From Mahella sp. (GTDB lineage: Bacteria; Bacillota; Clostridia; Mahellales; Mahellaceae): a stretch of DNA of 43,700 bases. Location of the stretch: positions 1 through 43,700 of the forward strand of contig NZ_JAIHAU010000023.1 in assembly GCF_020054945.1 (NCBI RefSeq). Reading direction: 5' to 3'. Position 1 is the first letter of the stretch. Each line of letters begins with the position of its first letter. This document shows positions 8,310 through 17,486 of this stretch, piece by piece. The notes beneath the pieces were generated by a model. It was not told the DNA's origin and ran no database searches. It saw nothing but the letters and a program-made list of their open reading frames with translations. Both the position numbers and the translations under genes were made by a program.

Positions 8310-8800
8310 GGCATAAAGGCTTTACCCTGGTAGAGGTTCTGATAACGGTGGCGCTTTTTAGCGTGCTGGTTGCGGTGGTATTTTCAATGTATTTTGTTGG
8401 TACCAAAACTTTTACCATTGCTGCCGATCAGAGCTTTGCCCAAAAATATGCCAGGACGGCGGCCGATTTCATTTCAAAAGAACTGCGGACGGCTAAAGAC
8501 ATATCAGCCGATGCCGGAAAGTTTTCTGGTCAAGATTATTACATATTGCAATTAAAAGATAAAGACGGCCAAAGATATCTTGTAAAAACCACTCGCACAG
8601 CAAGCGGTCAAACCAGCGATGCGTTTATCGTTCCATTGAACCAAATAGCATTTTCAGCAAACAATTCAAATATGGTAAATATTAATGTAACAGCTAGCGA
8701 TGGCAGAGATTATGATATAAATTTCAGCATAAGATTGGAAAATATCAGTGCTGTATCTATCCAGCAGGGCAGCGCTGTGATATACTATAGTATATATTAA
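8306..8800 (+). CDS. Minor pilin (PilW/GspJ-like)
   Basis: The 164-residue prepilin has leader MRHKG and mature start FTLVEVLITVALFSVLVAVVF, with Glu5 present. The region after the helix (YARTAADFISKELRTAKDI) matches the usual pattern of PilW/GspJ-type minor pilins, and the C-terminal half is beta-rich. It overlaps the preceding gene by 4 bp and ends 24 bp before pilM. Together with the three genes before it, it completes a first pilin set. Confidence 0.8.
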   Translation: MRHKGFTLVEVLITVALFSVLVAVVFSMYFVGTKTFTIAADQSFAQKYARTAADFISKELRTAKDISADAGKFSGQDYYILQLKDKDGQRYLVKTTRTASGQTSDAFIVPLNQIAFSANNSNMVNINVTASDGRDYDINFSIRLENISAVSIQQGSAVIYYSIY

Positions 8801-8824
8801 CTCAAATGTAAAGGGGGAAAGGCT

Positions 8825-9859
8825 TTGATAAATTTTGGGCGCGTTGTGGCCGTCGATATGGGCGCATCGTCGGCTAAAGCTGTGATGGGACGGGCGACGG
8901 CCAATGCTGTTGCTGTAGACGGTTATGCGCGCATACCGCTGCCTGCGGATTATAAAAGCTTCGATGCCATAAAAGATAAGGATGCCGTAGTGCGGGCCAT
9001 GAAGCCGGCATTGGCTGATGCCGGCATAAAAGGCGGCAAATGCATCCTTTCCATATCCACGTCGGATATCATAGCTCGGCCTATGGTATTGCCGGATATG
9101 CCCGAGCAAAGCTTACGAGAGAATATAATGTACGAATTGAACCAATACGTTCCCGTTGATACCGAAAGGTATGCGGTGGACTACAAGGCGGTGCGCGAAA
9201 CCGAAGGTGAAGGCTCGGCGGAGCGTATGTACATAATAGCTGCCGCTATATCCAGGACGCTGCTGCAGGATGCAGCAGATGTAGTGCGCCGCCTCGGCTT
9301 GAGCGTATATGCCATAGATCTGGATTTCAATGCGCTGGCCCGGTTTTTTGCTTTTATCGACAGGGCTGACGGTGCGGCTGGCAGCGACGCTATGGTATTG
9401 GATATAGGGCATGAGTTTACGCAGGTTATAATATATAACGCCGATAAGATATACATAAACAGGATCATAAATCATGGCAGCTATGATGTCGATATTTTGA
9501 TTGCCAGTGCGTTGGACAGCGATCCCGACGATGTTTCCAACAGGAAATACAACCCTTCACCCGATAACCGGCATGAGGTGTATGATGCCATCATAAATGT
9601 ATTTGAGGATGTTGCGGCGGAGGCTATACGCATAATGGACTATTTCAACGCAAGGTACAGGGGGCATACAATAGAACGGGTTTATCTAAGCGGCGGGGGA
9701 GCGTATATAAGCGGTATATGTGAATACATGGGACAGGCTCTGGGTATGCCGGTATCGCTGCCCGAAAGCGGGCAGTGGCTTAAATTGCGCCATGGCGGAG
9801 ACAGTTTCAATATTCCGGATTTCGCCACCGCTTTGGGTTTATTGCTGAAAGGGGAGTGA
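8825..9859 (+). CDS. pilM: Type IV pilus inner-membrane platform protein PilM
   Basis: PilM is an actin-like cytoplasmic ATP-binding protein that docks on the N-terminus of PilN. The start VVAVDMGASSAKAV is the phosphate-1 loop of the ASKHA fold, followed by PEQSLRENIMYELNQYVP (conserved in PilM), MVLDIGHEFTQVII (phosphate-2) and VYLSGGGAYISGI (adenosine motif). The length of 344 residues is normal. The start is a TTG behind AAAGGGGGAAAGG. The order pilM-pilN-pilO is conserved in type IV pilus systems. Confidence 0.92.
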   Translation: MINFGRVVAVDMGASSAKAVMGRATANAVAVDGYARIPLPADYKSFDAIKDKDAVVRAMKPALADAGIKGGKCILSISTSDIIARPMVLPDMPEQSLRENIMYELNQYVPVDTERYAVDYKAVRETEGEGSAERMYIIAAAISRTLLQDAADVVRRLGLSVYAIDLDFNALARFFAFIDRADGAAGSDAMVLDIGHEFTQVIIYNADKIYINRIINHGSYDVDILIASALDSDPDDVSNRKYNPSPDNRHEVYDAIINVFEDVAAEAIRIMDYFNARYRGHTIERVYLSGGGAYISGICEYMGQALGMPVSLPESGQWLKLRHGGDSFNIPDFATALGLLLKGE

Positions 9860-9862
9860 GAG

Positions 9863-10384
9863 ATGAAGGATTTCAACTTTATGCCGGCGCTGTCGATGAA
9901 GCAACCGGTAATAATAAGTACCAGGGCATTCATAAGCATAATAGTGCTGGCAGTGGCGCTGGCAGTTGCCATAATATATCCCTATTACCGCACATCCGTT
10001 TTGGAGCAGCAGTTCATATCCATACAACAGCAGATCGAGAGGACCGGGGCAGCCAATGCCGTCCAAAAAGTGCTGGCCTCGAAGCTTGAGAAACAGATGG
10101 CCATAATAGGTGAAATCAATAAATCCAATATATCGTATTCGGAAGCCGAAGCCCGCCTCCTGTCTCTTATACCGGACGGCGTCATCGTCGACAATATAGA
10201 CTACAGCGGTGCCGATGCGCAATTGAGCGGCACTGCGCCCGATATAGAGAGTATAATAAAGTTTATGGAGGCGCTGGACGCATCGGAGTACTATATAAAC
10301 AATACATTTGACAGCATCGATGGAGGCCAGGAGAGTGGTACGTATAATTTTAAAATTTCAGCGCGCATAGGCGAGAAAAAGTGA
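9863..10384 (+). CDS. pilN: Type IV pilus assembly protein PilN
   Basis: PilN is a bitopic membrane protein linking PilM to PilO in the alignment complex. The N-terminal segment KDFNFMPALS is the short cytoplasmic stretch that would bind PilM. One membrane helix (about residues 22-45) is followed by a coiled coil and a small alpha/beta domain (IPDGVIVDNIDYSGADAQLS), a pattern seen in PilN. The 173 residues and the position between pilM and pilO support the name. Confidence 0.85.
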   Translation: MKDFNFMPALSMKQPVIISTRAFISIIVLAVALAVAIIYPYYRTSVLEQQFISIQQQIERTGAANAVQKVLASKLEKQMAIIGEINKSNISYSEAEARLLSLIPDGVIVDNIDYSGADAQLSGTAPDIESIIKFMEALDASEYYINNTFDSIDGGQESGTYNFKISARIGEKK

Positions 10385-10396
10385 GGTGGACGATAT

Positions 10397-10942
10397 ATGC
10401 AGCTTAGTAAAAGAGAAAGAAATCTTATAGCGATCGCCATAGCGCTGCTCATTTTTGCCATATATTATAACATTATACTGCTGCCGGCCATGGATAACTG
10501 GGCGTTGCTGGAACAGCAGATAGCCAATGCAAATAATGAGCTGGAAGAAGCAGCGAAAGTTGCCGATGTAGATGCCTATAAAAAGATACTTGCAAGAGAA
10601 GGCGGGATAATGGGCACATATTTGGATAATCCTGAGGCATTGAAACATATATCCAACATAGCCGCGGCGCACGGGGCTGTTATAAATTCAATAGCGCGCT
10701 CTGAAGCTCAGGGCACTGCAGACAGCGAATATAGCACTGTATCTTTTAACATGAGCATTTCAATGCCGCAGCTAGCGACGGTGGAGTTTTTGCATGATAT
10801 GGAGAGCGATTTGCCGTATGTTCACGCTGTGAAGGATGTGAGCGTAGATGCGGCGCGGCAGGCTGAAAGCGGCCTATCCGATATGTCTTTGACCGTTGAC
10901 ATATACTATTCTGCTAAATATGGGGTCGACGATGTCCGGTAA
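10397..10942 (+). CDS. pilO: Type IV pilus assembly protein PilO
   Basis: This bitopic partner of PilN has 181 residues. The basic N-terminus LSKRERNLIAIAIALLIFAI leads into one membrane helix, then a coiled coil (WALLEQQIANANNELEEAAK) and a ferredoxin-like domain ending in MSLTVDIYYSAKYG. Sequence conservation in PilO is low in general, so the call rests on topology and order. Its last 11 bp overlap the aroK start. Confidence 0.82.
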   Translation: MQLSKRERNLIAIAIALLIFAIYYNIILLPAMDNWALLEQQIANANNELEEAAKVADVDAYKKILAREGGIMGTYLDNPEALKHISNIAAAHGAVINSIARSEAQGTADSEYSTVSFNMSISMPQLATVEFLHDMESDLPYVHAVKDVSVDAARQAESGLSDMSLTVDIYYSAKYGVDDVR

Positions 10943-11453
10943 CATATATTTAACAGGTTTTATGGGTACTGGCAAGACCACCGCAGGCAAATTGCTGGCT
11001 GAAGAGCTGAATATGGATTTTGTGGATACCGATGAATTTATAGAGCAGAGAATGGGAATGACTGTGCCTGGGATATTCAGAATATATGGCGAGGCTTTTT
11101 TTCGACAATTGGAACAGAATGCATTGATATCGGCAGCGGGCAGAGAAAGCGTGGTTGTATCCACCGGCGGGGGCATGGTGCTGTGCAGCGGCAATATCGA
11201 TATTATGCGCCGCACAGGCGTAATAGTATGCTTTGAGGCATCGGTTGATACAGTCATGCGCAATGTTGGCGGCGGCGAGGGGCGCCCCTTGCTCAAAGCC
11301 GGGGATGTGCGCCGAAGCATAACCGATCTTATGGATAAGCGCAGGGAACTTTATCATCGCGCTGATATCGTCGTATATATAGATAATAAAACACCCCAAG
11401 CAGTAAGCGATGAAATAATAGCATCATTGAGACAAAGGGGATTTTTCGCATGA
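10932..11453 (+). CDS. aroK: Shikimate kinase
   Basis: AroK phosphorylates shikimate at the 3-hydroxyl using ATP. Walker A is GFMGTGKT at residues 9-16. The shikimate-binding residues Asp34 (VDTDEF), Arg58 (GEAFFRQLE) and the Gly-Gly-Gly loop at 79-81 are present, as is the lid arginine in GEGRPLL near residue 118. The length of 173 residues is standard. The ATG at 10932 overlaps pilO by 11 bp, and the gene overlaps pilT by 4 bp, so it is embedded in the pilus operon. A frame extension to a TTG at 10896 is less likely. The aroE gene is at 4921. Confidence 0.94.
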   Translation: MSGNIYLTGFMGTGKTTAGKLLAEELNMDFVDTDEFIEQRMGMTVPGIFRIYGEAFFRQLEQNALISAAGRESVVVSTGGGMVLCSGNIDIMRRTGVIVCFEASVDTVMRNVGGGEGRPLLKAGDVRRSITDLMDKRRELYHRADIVVYIDNKTPQAVSDEIIASLRQRGFFA

Positions 11454-12490
11454 TATTTATAAACGAACTATTAAAGGAGGCTGTGGAGCGTAAGGCGTCC
11501 GATCTCCATATAACGGTCAATATGCCTCCCATCGTTAGGATCAACGGCGAGCTTGTTCAATTGCCTGGCGAGCCGTTATCGCCCGCTGATACCGAAAGCC
11601 TGGCGCATCAGATGACGGGCCAAAGACAGTTGGAGCAGCTGGCAGAAAACGGTGAATGTGACTTTTCGTTCTCGGTAGCAGGATTGGGACGGTTTAGAGT
11701 AAATGTTTATAAACAGCGTGGTACGTACAGCGCCGCCGTACGCGCGTTGCCCGCCCAACCTCCGGATATCGGCAGTCTGGGTTTGCCGGATGTCGTAAGG
11801 CAATTGGCTGAAACCAATGTGGGAATAGTGCTGGTGACCGGCCCCACAGGCAGTGGCAAGTCGACGACGCTGGCGGCCATGATAGATTACATAAATGAAC
11901 ACAGGAGCTGCCATATACTTACCATGGAGGACCCTATAGAATACCTGCACAGGCATAAAAAGAGCATAGTAAATCAGAGGGAGATAGGCAGCGATACCAA
12001 AAGCTATGCAGCGGCTTTGAGATCGGCTTTGAGAGAGGACCCTGATGTGATATTGGTAGGGGAGATGCGCGATCTCGAGACCATATCCATCGCTATAACG
12101 GCGGCTGAAACCGGCCATCTCGTGCTTTCGACATTGCACACAATAGGCGCGGCCAGAACCATAGACCGTATTGTGGATGTTTTCCCGCCGCATCAGCAAC
12201 AGCAGATAAGGGTGCAATTGTCCATGGTTATACAAGGCGTTATATCACAGCAGCTTATGCCTAGAGCCGACGGTACCGGCAGGGTGGTAGCGGTAGAGAT
12301 TATGGTGGCCACGCCGGCTATACGCAATCTCATACGCGAGAATAAGACATATCAGATAATAAGCGCCATGCAGACGGGTTCCAGACTCGGCATGAGGACT
12401 ATGGACAGCGCTATACAGGAGCTTTACAACAAAGGTATCATAACCAAAGAAACTGCAGCCATGCATTTTGTGGAAAAGAATATTATGTAA
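11450..12490 (+). CDS. pilT: Twitching-motility retraction ATPase PilT
   Basis: This hexameric ATPase drives pilus retraction at the cytoplasmic base. The N-terminal PAS-like domain contains ASDLHITVNMPPIVRINGEL. Walker A is GPTGSGKST (131-139), Walker B is DPDVILVGE (197-205), and the His box is GHLVLSTLHT. The PilT-specific motif AIRNLIRE is intact at 290-297, which separates it from PilB and argues for real retraction activity. The 346 residues are normal. It is translationally coupled to aroK through an ATGA overlap. Confidence 0.95.
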   Translation: MIFINELLKEAVERKASDLHITVNMPPIVRINGELVQLPGEPLSPADTESLAHQMTGQRQLEQLAENGECDFSFSVAGLGRFRVNVYKQRGTYSAAVRALPAQPPDIGSLGLPDVVRQLAETNVGIVLVTGPTGSGKSTTLAAMIDYINEHRSCHILTMEDPIEYLHRHKKSIVNQREIGSDTKSYAAALRSALREDPDVILVGEMRDLETISIAITAAETGHLVLSTLHTIGAARTIDRIVDVFPPHQQQQIRVQLSMVIQGVISQQLMPRADGTGRVVAVEIMVATPAIRNLIRENKTYQIISAMQTGSRLGMRTMDSAIQELYNKGIITKETAAMHFVEKNIM

Positions 12491-12510
12491 GGTATAAAGG
12501 AGGCGATGAT

Positions 12511-14193
12511 ATGCCCAGGACACAAAAGAAAAAGCTTGGGGATTTGCTGCTGGAAGCCGGCCTTATAACCCAGGACCAGCTTGAGGCCGCTTTGGATATA
12601 CAGCGTCAAACCGGCGATAAATTGGGCGATATACTTGTACGGCAGGGCTTTATCACCGAGCGTCAGATGTTTGAGGTACTGGAATTTCAGCTTGGTATAC
12701 CCTATGTTGATCTGGACAGGACCTTTTTAGACATAAGTGTCGTGCGCCTGGTACCTGTGCAAGTGGCCCGTACGCATAACGCCATACCGGTAAGGATGGA
12801 CGGCAATATGCTGTGGCTGGCTATGAGCGATCCATTGGACATCATAGCCATTGATGATATACACAGGATAACTGGCAAGGACATTGTACCCATGCTGGCC
12901 GATGCCAAGGCTATAGAGAGGGCTATAGAGCAGTATTACGGTGACCCGCATGCCGAACAGGCCATAGAGGAATACAAAAGGGAAATAGCAGCTACGGCCC
13001 AAGAAGTCATGAACGACATGGATACCGCCGAGGCTGAGACCGCGCCTATAATAAAGCTGATAAATTCCGTTATAGAGCAGGCGGTCAAGATAGGCGCCAG
13101 CGATATACATATAGAGCCTATGGAAGATGAGGTGCGCATACGGTTGAGGATAGATGGGAGGCTTCAGAATTATCTTACGGTGCCCAAAAGCTTTCATGCA
13201 CCGGCCATAGCGCGCATAAAGATCATGTCCGATCTTAATATAGCCGAGAAACGCCTGCCGCAGGACGGCAGGATAAATATGAATGTGCTCTCGCGCGATA
13301 TAGACCTCAGGGTATCCACTATACCCACCGTAAACGGTGAAAAAGCCGTGATGCGCGTGCTGGATAAGACCAATTTCCTCATACCGAAGGACCAATTGGG
13401 CTTTGACGAGAGGCATCTGTCCGAATTCGACGAGATACTGCGCGCGCCGAATGGGATGATACTGGTAACCGGTCCTACGGGCAGCGGTAAATCCACAACA
13501 TTGTATACCATGTTAAACGAGCTCAATGATCCGGCGTATAATATAATAACCATAGAAGACCCTGTAGAATATATGGTAGACGGCGTAAATCAGATACAGA
13601 TAAATACAAAAGCAGGGCTTACGTTTGCCAGCGGTCTGCGATCCATACTGCGACAGGATCCCGATATAGTAATGGTGGGTGAGATAAGGGATAACGAGAC
13701 GGCGGAGATAGCCGTAAGAGCCGCTATAACCGGCCATGTCGTGCTATCGACGCTGCATACCAACGATGCGCCCGGTACGGTAGTGCGGCTTATAGACATG
13801 GGCATAGAACCTTACCTCGTATCATCCTCGGTAGTGGCTGTGATAGCACAGCGTTTGCTCAGGCGCATATGCCCGCAGTGCAAGGAGGTCTATGAGCCGC
13901 CGGTTTCCCAAAGGAGGATGCTGGGTATAGGCGATGATGTGCCTGTATATCATGGCCGCGGATGCCCGCTGTGCAACGGTACCGGCTATAAAGGCAGGCA
14001 GGGCGTGTTTGAGATAATGCGCCTGACCAGGGCTCACAGGGATGCCATAGCTCGGCGGGCTACTACGGATGAATTAAGGGAACTTGCCGTGGCCAACGGT
14101 ATGACTACGATTAAAGATGAGTGCGCAAATCTCGTATTGAAAGGCGTCACCACTATTGACGAGGCCATAGCCACGGCATACGGCAGCGATTAA
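12511..14193 (+). CDS. pilB: Pilus extension ATPase PilB (GspE family)
   Basis: PilB powers pilus assembly. An N-terminal MshEN domain (LGDLLLEAGLITQDQLEAAL onward, about residues 8-160), known in some homologues to bind cyclic di-GMP, precedes the ATPase core. Walker A is GPTGSGKS at 321-328 and Walker B is DPDIVMVGE at 383-391. Four cysteines, 454, 457, 485 and 488, form the zinc site typical of GspE/PilB. The length of 560 residues is normal. A strong AAAGGAGG site precedes the ATG. The N-terminal domain gives a possible route for second-messenger control. Confidence 0.95.
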   Translation: MPRTQKKKLGDLLLEAGLITQDQLEAALDIQRQTGDKLGDILVRQGFITERQMFEVLEFQLGIPYVDLDRTFLDISVVRLVPVQVARTHNAIPVRMDGNMLWLAMSDPLDIIAIDDIHRITGKDIVPMLADAKAIERAIEQYYGDPHAEQAIEEYKREIAATAQEVMNDMDTAEAETAPIIKLINSVIEQAVKIGASDIHIEPMEDEVRIRLRIDGRLQNYLTVPKSFHAPAIARIKIMSDLNIAEKRLPQDGRINMNVLSRDIDLRVSTIPTVNGEKAVMRVLDKTNFLIPKDQLGFDERHLSEFDEILRAPNGMILVTGPTGSGKSTTLYTMLNELNDPAYNIITIEDPVEYMVDGVNQIQINTKAGLTFASGLRSILRQDPDIVMVGEIRDNETAEIAVRAAITGHVVLSTLHTNDAPGTVVRLIDMGIEPYLVSSSVVAVIAQRLLRRICPQCKEVYEPPVSQRRMLGIGDDVPVYHGRGCPLCNGTGYKGRQGVFEIMRLTRAHRDAIARRATTDELRELAVANGMTTIKDECANLVLKGVTTIDEAIATAYGSD

Positions 14194-14212
14194 AAACGGA
14201 GGTGGAGCGACT

Positions 14213-15430
14213 ATGCCTTTGTATGCTTATAAAGGTGTGAATATTGACGGAGCTATGCAAGCAGGGCAATATGAGGCTGTGGATAAGGATGCCGTTATGG
14301 TTATGCTGAGGGAACGCGGCTATTATCCTGTGGAAGTAAAGCCCATAAAGGATAAAGGGTCGGGCGATTGGCTGACCGGTCTGCAGCGTGTTCCGCTAAA
14401 GGATATATCGGTATTTTGCAGGCAGTTTTCAGCGGTTATAAAGGCAGGCATACCGATAGTACAGGCTCTGGATATAATGCATGATCAGGTTACCAATAAG
14501 AGCTTGAAACAGGCTCTGGCCGAGATATACCAAAGCGTTCAGGTAGGCAAAGCCTTATCCGATAGCATGAGGGATTATCCGCGTGTTTTTCCGGCCATGT
14601 TAGTCGAGATGATAAGGGTAGGCGAAGTCAGTGGTACGCTGGACACATCGCTGGAGCGCATGGCCGATACGTATGAGAAACAGTATAAGCTGCAGCAAAA
14701 GGTGACCAACGCCATGATATATCCCGCTGTCGTATGCGTGGTGGCCGTAGCCGTCGTTATATTCATGCTTATTTTCGTTGTTCCGACATTTGTGAGTATG
14801 TTTACCGATTCGGGCATGGAGTTGCCGCTGCCTACGCGTATACTTTTGGGGTTGAGCGGGTTTGTGCAAAGCTATGCTATCATTTTACTGCTTGTTATAG
14901 CGGTATTGGCGCTGATATTGTTTTATTATATATCCACTGATGCCGGACGACGCTGGTTCGATGGCTTAAAACTTAAAGTACCGGTTGTAAAGGACTTTAT
15001 GATACGTTCCATAACAGCGAATTTTGCGCAGATACTGAGTACGCTTTTAGCCAGCGGTATAGATATAAATCAGGCCCTCGACATAGCAAAAGGCGTTATA
15101 AAAAACAAGGTGATAGAAGACCATATAGATAAGTTCATAGAGGATGTCGAGCAGGGCGTGGCATTGGCCGATACCATAGGCAAGGCGGGGATTTTCCCCA
15201 TAATGCTGGTGCAGATGACGCGCATAGGTGAGGAAAGCGGCTCGTTGGATGCCATGTTGGCTCAAACGGCGCAATTTTATGAAACAGAGGCCGAAAATGC
15301 CGCCACGCGGCTTACATCGCTTATAGAGCCGGCCATAATCGTGGTGCTCGGCCTTGCCATAGGGTTTATCGTCATATCTATAGCGTTGCCTATGTTTACC
15401 ATGATAAGCACTGTGCCCGCCGGAGCATGA
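14213..15430 (+). CDS. pilC: Type IV pilus inner-membrane platform protein PilC (GspF family)
   Basis: PilC is the polytopic platform on which the PilB and PilT motors act. The 405 residues contain two GspF domains: the first (VFCRQFSAVIKAGIPIVQAL, about residues 65-190) and the second (ITANFAQILSTLLASGIDIN, about 270-390). The repeated pattern MIRVGEVSGTLD and MTRIGEESGSLD is characteristic. Three membrane helices lie near residues 170-195, 215-240 and 375-398. AACGGAGGTGG lies before the ATG. The assignment is firm. Confidence 0.94.
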   Translation: MPLYAYKGVNIDGAMQAGQYEAVDKDAVMVMLRERGYYPVEVKPIKDKGSGDWLTGLQRVPLKDISVFCRQFSAVIKAGIPIVQALDIMHDQVTNKSLKQALAEIYQSVQVGKALSDSMRDYPRVFPAMLVEMIRVGEVSGTLDTSLERMADTYEKQYKLQQKVTNAMIYPAVVCVVAVAVVIFMLIFVVPTFVSMFTDSGMELPLPTRILLGLSGFVQSYAIILLLVIAVLALILFYYISTDAGRRWFDGLKLKVPVVKDFMIRSITANFAQILSTLLASGIDINQALDIAKGVIKNKVIEDHIDKFIEDVEQGVALADTIGKAGIFPIMLVQMTRIGEESGSLDAMLAQTAQFYETEAENAATRLTSLIEPAIIVVLGLAIGFIVISIALPMFTMISTVPAGA

Positions 15431-15434
15431 TGAT

Positions 15435-16202
15435 ATGGAATATGTTATTTTGATTTTTATATTTTTATTAGGCGTCGTCATAGGCAGTTTCCTGAATGTA
15501 TGCATATACCGCGTACCGAAAGGATTGTCGATAGCCTATCCGCCTTCATATTGCCCGAAATGTGGACAAAGGATAAAACCCTATGATCTTATACCCATCG
15601 CAAGCTATATTATATTAGGCGGCAAATGCCGGCATTGCAAAGAACCGATTTCTATAAGATACCCTATAGTGGAGATGCTGACCGGCGCTGCTTTCGTCAT
15701 ATCCGCTTTGGTGTACGGGTACAGCATGCAGCTTGTGTATTCGCTGGTGCTGATATCCTCGCTTCTTGTTATATCATTTGTGGATATAGATGAGGGTATT
15801 ATACTGGATGCGGCGCTTATACCCATAATGGCTGTCGGAGTGATAGCGGTCGCCATCGATCCGTCGGTAGCATGGCAATTCGCTGCTTTGGGCGCATTGG
15901 CCGGTGCAGGCACGATAGGTGCGATTTATATTTTGTCGCTTATTATTCTGAAAAAGGAGGGCATGGGCATCGGTGATATCAAGCTCATGGCCGTCGTCGG
16001 CCTGCTTTTAGGCTGGCAGCGCACGCTTTTGGCTTTCTTTATAGCTATATATATAGGGGCTATAGCAGGGATTATAATGATAGCCCTAAAGAAAAAGGAT
16101 ATGGCCAGTGAGATACCGTTTGGTCCTTTTTTATCGATCGGCACGGCGATATCATGGTGGTTTGGATGTCAATTCATAAACTGGTATCTTTTTTTGGCGT
16201 AA
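15435..16202 (+). CDS. pilD: Prepilin peptidase / N-methyltransferase PilD
   Basis: This aspartic protease in the membrane removes prepilin leaders and usually methylates the new N-terminus. The N-terminal motif GSFLNVCIYRVPKG and the four zinc cysteines C40, C43, C65 and C68 mark the bifunctional form. The catalytic aspartates are in FVDIDEG (Asp117) and GMGIGDIKLM (Asp181). Several membrane helices follow. At 255 residues it is complete. Eight predicted substrates are encoded in this locus. Confidence 0.95.
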   Translation: MEYVILIFIFLLGVVIGSFLNVCIYRVPKGLSIAYPPSYCPKCGQRIKPYDLIPIASYIILGGKCRHCKEPISIRYPIVEMLTGAAFVISALVYGYSMQLVYSLVLISSLLVISFVDIDEGIILDAALIPIMAVGVIAVAIDPSVAWQFAALGALAGAGTIGAIYILSLIILKKEGMGIGDIKLMAVVGLLLGWQRTLLAFFIAIYIGAIAGIIMIALKKKDMASEIPFGPFLSIGTAISWWFGCQFINWYLFLA

Positions 16203-16219
16203 TATGTTATAATTTGCAC

Positions 16220-16675
16220 ATGAGGTGCGATAAAGGGTTTACGTTTATAGAGATACTGTGCGTTTTGGCTATAATGGCCATAATATCAGGTATGGCGATG
16301 CCTGATATCAACCGTTGGCTGGACAGGGAAACAGTGGAATCTTCGGCAAGGCAGATTACTGCAGCCATACGAAAGACCCGGCAGGTGGCTATGACGCACG
16401 GTAAAGACATGAAACTGGAATTATACAGCAACGGCCGTTATACTATAAGGGAGTATGATGTTACAAAGCCCAGCCTTGAGACAGAGCAGTTAAGCGCGCG
16501 GCTGGATGATATCAGTTCAACATTTCCCGATGATCTCTATAATATAGAAGTCGTAGGTTTTAATGCATACGGCAGGCCTACGGGAGGCGGCGGTACTATA
16601 AAGCTGCGCGCCGGGCAAGAATGGGTAGAGGTAAGTGTATTGCCGGTAACCGGCAGAGTGAAGGTGTACAGATGA
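16220..16675 (+). CDS. Minor pilin (GspH/FimT-like)
   Basis: This prepilin of 151 residues has leader MRCDKG and mature start FTFIEILCVLAIMAIISGMAMP, with Glu5 present. The following SSARQITAAIRKTRQVAMTHGK is the signature of the GspH/FimT family, and the end VSVLPVTGRVKVYR fits its usual C-terminal strand. The ATG at 16220 has no Shine-Dalgarno, but an upstream start at 16154 would lie inside pilD and spoil the short class III leader. It overlaps the next gene by 4 bp. Confidence 0.83.
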   Translation: MRCDKGFTFIEILCVLAIMAIISGMAMPDINRWLDRETVESSARQITAAIRKTRQVAMTHGKDMKLELYSNGRYTIREYDVTKPSLETEQLSARLDDISSTFPDDLYNIEVVGFNAYGRPTGGGGTIKLRAGQEWVEVSVLPVTGRVKVYR

Positions 16676-17040
16676 GAGAGTATGGCGGATTTACCCTGTT
16701 GGAGGTCATTATCGCTATGGCTATACTGGGCGTTATAGTAATTCCATTTTCAGGTATATTTGTTCAAAGCACCAATGTTCAGGCCAGAGCCGGTGATATA
16801 TCCAAAGCCGGGTATGTAGCCCAAAATGTCATCGAGGATGTAAGAGCCGGTATAGTGGTAAATACCGGTCAGCGGGACGGATATTATATAGAAGTACAAA
16901 TAGAAGATTATGTTAACAACGGTGCCGCCATTGCTGATGAGAATAGCGTGCTCAAGAGGGTCGATGTGAAGGTATATGAATCGGAAAATGCAGGCGAGCC
17001 CTTGGCTGTAAGGCAAAGTATAGTGGCGGTATCCAGGTAA
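16672..17040 (+). CDS. Minor pilin (PilV/GspI-like)
   Basis: Leader MREYGG is followed by FTLLEVIIAMAILGVIVIPFSG, with Glu5 in place, and by a head of about 95 residues containing AGYVAQNVIEDVRAG. The start ATG overlaps the stop of the preceding pilin gene (ATGA), so I set it at 16672; a longer frame starting at 16621 would be incompatible with a normal leader. With 122 residues it is the I-type member of the second minor-pilin set. Confidence 0.8.
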   Translation: MREYGGFTLLEVIIAMAILGVIVIPFSGIFVQSTNVQARAGDISKAGYVAQNVIEDVRAGIVVNTGQRDGYYIEVQIEDYVNNGAAIADENSVLKRVDVKVYESENAGEPLAVRQSIVAVSR

Positions 17041-17046
17041 AGATGG

Positions 17047-17481
17047 ATGAGTACTGAAGATAGAGGATTTACGTTAGTAGAGGTTGTAATATCAGTAGCT
17101 ATAATGGCTATAGTGATCGATACAGCTTATATGCTGCTATTGGGCGGTCGTATATCATTTGAGCGTGTATCGGCGTATGCCGATGTCGAGCAAAATGTAC
17201 GTTTTGCCATGGGGGATATAATGAGGGCGTTGAGAGCATCCGACGAATCGCAAATAACGGTTGATGATTCAGAAGATTGCATAACGGCTGGTGAAGCTAC
17301 TTTTTACAGGGATGGGAGTTCGCTGTATGAAACAATAGACAGAGTGCCCAACGAGATGGCATATTATATAAAGAGTTTCGATGTGGAACAAACGGGCAAT
17401 ACTATAAATATCGTTATATGCGGCGATGATGGAAAAGGCCATAGTTTTTCTATGAGCGGCTCATATACGATGAAGAAATAG
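17047..17481 (+). CDS. Minor pilin (PilW/GspJ-like)
   Basis: This prepilin of 144 residues starts with leader MSTEDRG, more acidic than usual, then FTLVEVVISVAIMAIVIDTAYML. Glu5 is present. The segment YADVEQNVRFAMGDIMRALRAS matches the post-helix region of PilW/GspJ proteins. The head is beta-rich and ends in a short Lys pair. It lies 6 bp after the previous gene and 5 bp before the next one, all on one transcript. Confidence 0.8.
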   Translation: MSTEDRGFTLVEVVISVAIMAIVIDTAYMLLLGGRISFERVSAYADVEQNVRFAMGDIMRALRASDESQITVDDSEDCITAGEATFYRDGSSLYETIDRVPNEMAYYIKSFDVEQTGNTINIVICGDDGKGHSFSMSGSYTMKK

Positions 17482-17486
17482 ATGTC

